A DNA stretch of 5,922 nucleotides. Origin: Propionicimonas sp. (GTDB lineage Bacteria; Actinomycetota; Actinomycetes; Propionibacteriales; Propionibacteriaceae). The notes beneath the pieces were generated by a model, which did no database searches, was not told the DNA's origin, and saw only the letters and a list, made by a program, of their open reading frames with translations. Below are positions 4,549-5,922 of the stretch, in pieces. The number at the start of each line of letters is the position of its first letter. Positions within the stretch are counted from its first letter, which is position 1. The stretch is taken from contig JAVHXR010000189.1 in NCBI GenBank assembly GCA_031119515.1, positions 1-5,922 of the forward strand, read 5' to 3'. A program made the position numbers and the translations under genes.

Positions 4549-5478
4549 TCAGGCCGCGAAGCAGGCCTCGACCTCGGCCGGCGTGACGTCCTCGAGCCGG
4601 GAGTGGGACCAGCGCGGGGTGCGATCGCGGTCGACCAGCTGGGCGCGGACCCCCTCGGCGAAGTCGGGACGCCTGGCCAGCGCCGAACACACCACCAGGT
4701 CCTGGGCCGCCACCTCGGCAAGCGACAGGACCGCCGCGCGGCGCAGCGCCGCGAGCGTGACATGCACAGCGAGCGGGCACCGGGAGCGCAGCGTCGCCGC
4801 CGCTGCCCGGGCCGCAGGGTGCGGGTGCGCGGCGAGCCGGCCGACGATCTCCACAGGGTCGTCGCCCGCATAGCACTCGGTGGCCCAGGCATGGTCGGCT
4901 GCCAGCACGGGTGCCGGCAGCCGACCCTCGGCACGGTCGGCGAGGCCGAGCCAGAGCGCATCGGCGGCGTTGACCGCCTCCCCGGTGAGAGCCAGGTGGG
5001 TGCCCACCCCGGCCGGCATCCGGGAGAGCCGCCAGGTCATCAGGACGTCAGGGAACAGCCCGATCTGGGTCTCGGGCATCGCCAGCAGCGAGTCGGGCGC
5101 CACCACCCGGTCGACGGCGTGGGCGGAGATCCCCAGCCCGCCCCCCATCGTGATCCCGCGCATCACGGCGGTGTACGGCTTGGGGAAGGTCGCGATCGCC
5201 AGGTCGAGGGCGTACTCGGTGCCGAGGAAATCCGCCGGGTCGCCGCCGTCCAGCACCAGCTGGCGCAACTCCCGGACGTCGGCTCCGGCGCACAGGCCAC
5301 GCTCCCCCTCACCGGTCAGCTCGACCCGGGCGACGGCGGGGTCGGCGGCGAAGTCGGCCACCGCCCGGGACAGCCGGTCGATCATGCCGCCGGAGAGCGC
5401 GTTGATCGCGCGGGGTCGGTTCAGCCGGATCCGCCCGACGCCCTCGACAACCTCGACCAGCACGTCGGGTTCGCTCAC
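4549..5478 (-). CDS. 3-hydroxyisobutyryl-CoA hydrolase-like protein (enoyl-CoA hydratase superfamily)
   Basis: This is a 309-residue crotonase-fold protein best matching the 3-hydroxyisobutyryl-CoA hydrolase branch, which by family knowledge releases 3-hydroxyisobutyrate from its CoA ester in valine breakdown. Visible motifs are NRPRAINALS (20-29), the oxyanion-hole strand GLCAGADVREL (61-71), KPYTAVMRGITMGGGLGIS (100-118) and MPETQIGLFPDV (134-145), where Glu136 and Asp144 match the family's catalytic acids. Near the C-terminus, RRPDFAEGVRAQLVDRDRTPRW (269-290) is a strong hydrolase-type tail absent from simple enoyl-CoA hydratases. The start is GTG at 5478-5476, with GGAGG 7 nt upstream, overlapping the stop of the upstream gene as GTGA. 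It is somewhat shorter than the roughly 340-350 residues common in the family, and the usual FPDVGG reads FPDVLM, so the exact substrate is uncertain. No other branched-chain degradation gene is visible nearby. Confidence 0.83.
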   Translation of the reverse strand: MSEPDVLVEVVEGVGRIRLNRPRAINALSGGMIDRLSRAVADFAADPAVARVELTGEGERGLCAGADVRELRQLVLDGGDPADFLGTEYALDLAIATFPKPYTAVMRGITMGGGLGISAHAVDRVVAPDSLLAMPETQIGLFPDVLMTWRLSRMPAGVGTHLALTGEAVNAADALWLGLADRAEGRLPAPVLAADHAWATECYAGDDPVEIVGRLAAHPHPAARAAAATLRSRCPLAVHVTLAALRRAAVLSLAEVAAQDLVVCSALARRPDFAEGVRAQLVDRDRTPRWSHSRLEDVTPAEVEACFAA

Positions 5479-5922
5479 CTGTTGACCTCCTGCAGCGCGC
5501 GCTCGCGCGCCTCCTTGTGTTCCTGGGAATGCCGCCACAGTAGCGAGAGCAGCAGGGCCACCGCAGCGAAGGCGAGCGCGACGGCGTCGTTGAACCACGC
5601 CAGGCTGCCGGCGGCATAGGCCAGCAGCACGGTGGTCACCGTCACCGCGGCGTTGATCACCTTGTGGTTGGGCCGGGTCAGCGGCAGCAGCAGGCCGCCC
5701 CAGGTGAGGTACCAGCTGTGCAGCGCGAGACCACCGAAGGCGAACGCCAGGTAGGACCAGCTCAGGAAGGTGACCGGGCGTCGGCGCCCGATCCCCAGGC
5801 CCAGCCAGACCATCACCCCCGCCGTCAGGCCGAGCCCGGTCCAGCGGACGACCTGGGCCACCACCTCGCCGGCGCCGGGCAGCCCGAGCACGCCGAACAG
5901 GCCCCCCAGCCCGGCCGCGACC
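5475..5922 (-). CDS. Polytopic membrane protein, probable polyprenol-phosphomannose-dependent mannosyltransferase, C-terminal fragment
   Basis: The reading frame is open from the right edge to TGA at 5477-5475; about 149 residues are visible and the N-terminus lies outside the window. Four hydrophobic spans are apparent. They run in order: VVRWTGLGLTAGVMVWLGLGIG; a long segment from VTFLSWSYLAFAFGGLALHSWY into LTWGGLLLPLT; VINAAVTVTTVLLAYAAG; and AVALAFAAVALLLSLLW. The fragment ends in a charged cytoplasmic-looking tail, EHKEARERALQEVNR. The LHSWYLTWGGLLLPL stretch resembles the late 'WYLxWG' region of the actinobacterial MptA/MptB-type alpha-1,6-mannosyltransferases, which extend lipomannan-like glycans using polyprenyl-phosphomannose on the outer side of the membrane. 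That match is from memory of the family and rests on one short motif plus topology; another GT-C-type integral membrane protein is possible. The GTG at 5891 is not taken as the start because the frame continues upstream. The stop overlaps the hydrolase start, implying cotranscription. Confidence 0.6.
   Translation of the reverse strand, partial: VAAGLGGLFGVLGLPGAGEVVAQVVRWTGLGLTAGVMVWLGLGIGRRRPVTFLSWSYLAFAFGGLALHSWYLTWGGLLLPLTRPNHKVINAAVTVTTVLLAYAAGSLAWFNDAVALAFAAVALLLSLLWRHSQEHKEARERALQEVNR

Noticed and set aside
4603..5619. Plus-strand 338-residue frame opposite the hydrolase gene
   Set aside because: It is the antisense shadow of the hydrolase, rich in Arg/Gly/His, with no motif and no start signal.

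Overview
The window comes from a high-GC Gram-positive bacterium (Actinomycetota). The grounds are the very high GC content, GTG starts, many 4-11 bp start/stop overlaps, strong GGAGG Shine-Dalgarno sequences, a lipoprotein-anchored sulfate-binding protein with a SubI-like sequence, and a C-terminal fragment resembling polyprenol-phosphomannose-dependent mannosyltransferases. A propionibacterial or nocardioidal relative is plausible, but I cannot fix the genus.

Layout. The left edge (2-235, +) is the 3' end of an exodeoxyribonuclease III-like gene. It converges on a minus-strand sulfate/thiosulfate ABC importer operon, and the two stop codons share the tetramer CTAG. Reading right to left, the operon is sbp (lipoprotein binding protein, 4172-3132), cysT (permease, 3135-2284), cysW (permease, 2294-1485) and cysA (ATPase, 1488-232), all translationally overlapping. 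The right third (minus strand) holds a short 3-hydroxyisobutyryl-CoA hydrolase-like gene (5478-4549). It overlaps the 3' end of a multi-membrane-span protein that runs off the right edge.

The most interesting region is the 376-bp gap between the hydrolase and sbp. It contains an unannotated 25-codon ORF (4440-4363, minus) whose last nine residues are MCCPCLPCC: five cysteines immediately before the stop. A TANNNT-type -10 element lies 8 nt before its first ATG, so its mRNA may be leaderless. Downstream, two mutually exclusive pairings can be drawn, a GC-rich 8-bp hairpin and a 10-bp long-range helix that shares one arm with it. A further candidate helix would cover the sbp Shine-Dalgarno. This is the layout expected for a cysteine-sensing attenuator of sulfate uptake, comparable to the polycysteine leaderless uORFs reported in mycobacteria. 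The proposed logic is that sulfate is imported to make cysteine, and scarce Cys-tRNA stalls the leader ribosome and turns the importer on.

The second notable feature is a tandem array (about 397-645) inserted in frame in the C-terminal regulatory (TOBE-like) region of cysA. It is built of 24- and 36-nt units around CCCGGG palindromes and adds about 83 residues of PVIPGSSS / PVIPGLPRDLTN repeats. It also contains a 108-nt second-order duplication with a single, synonymous difference.
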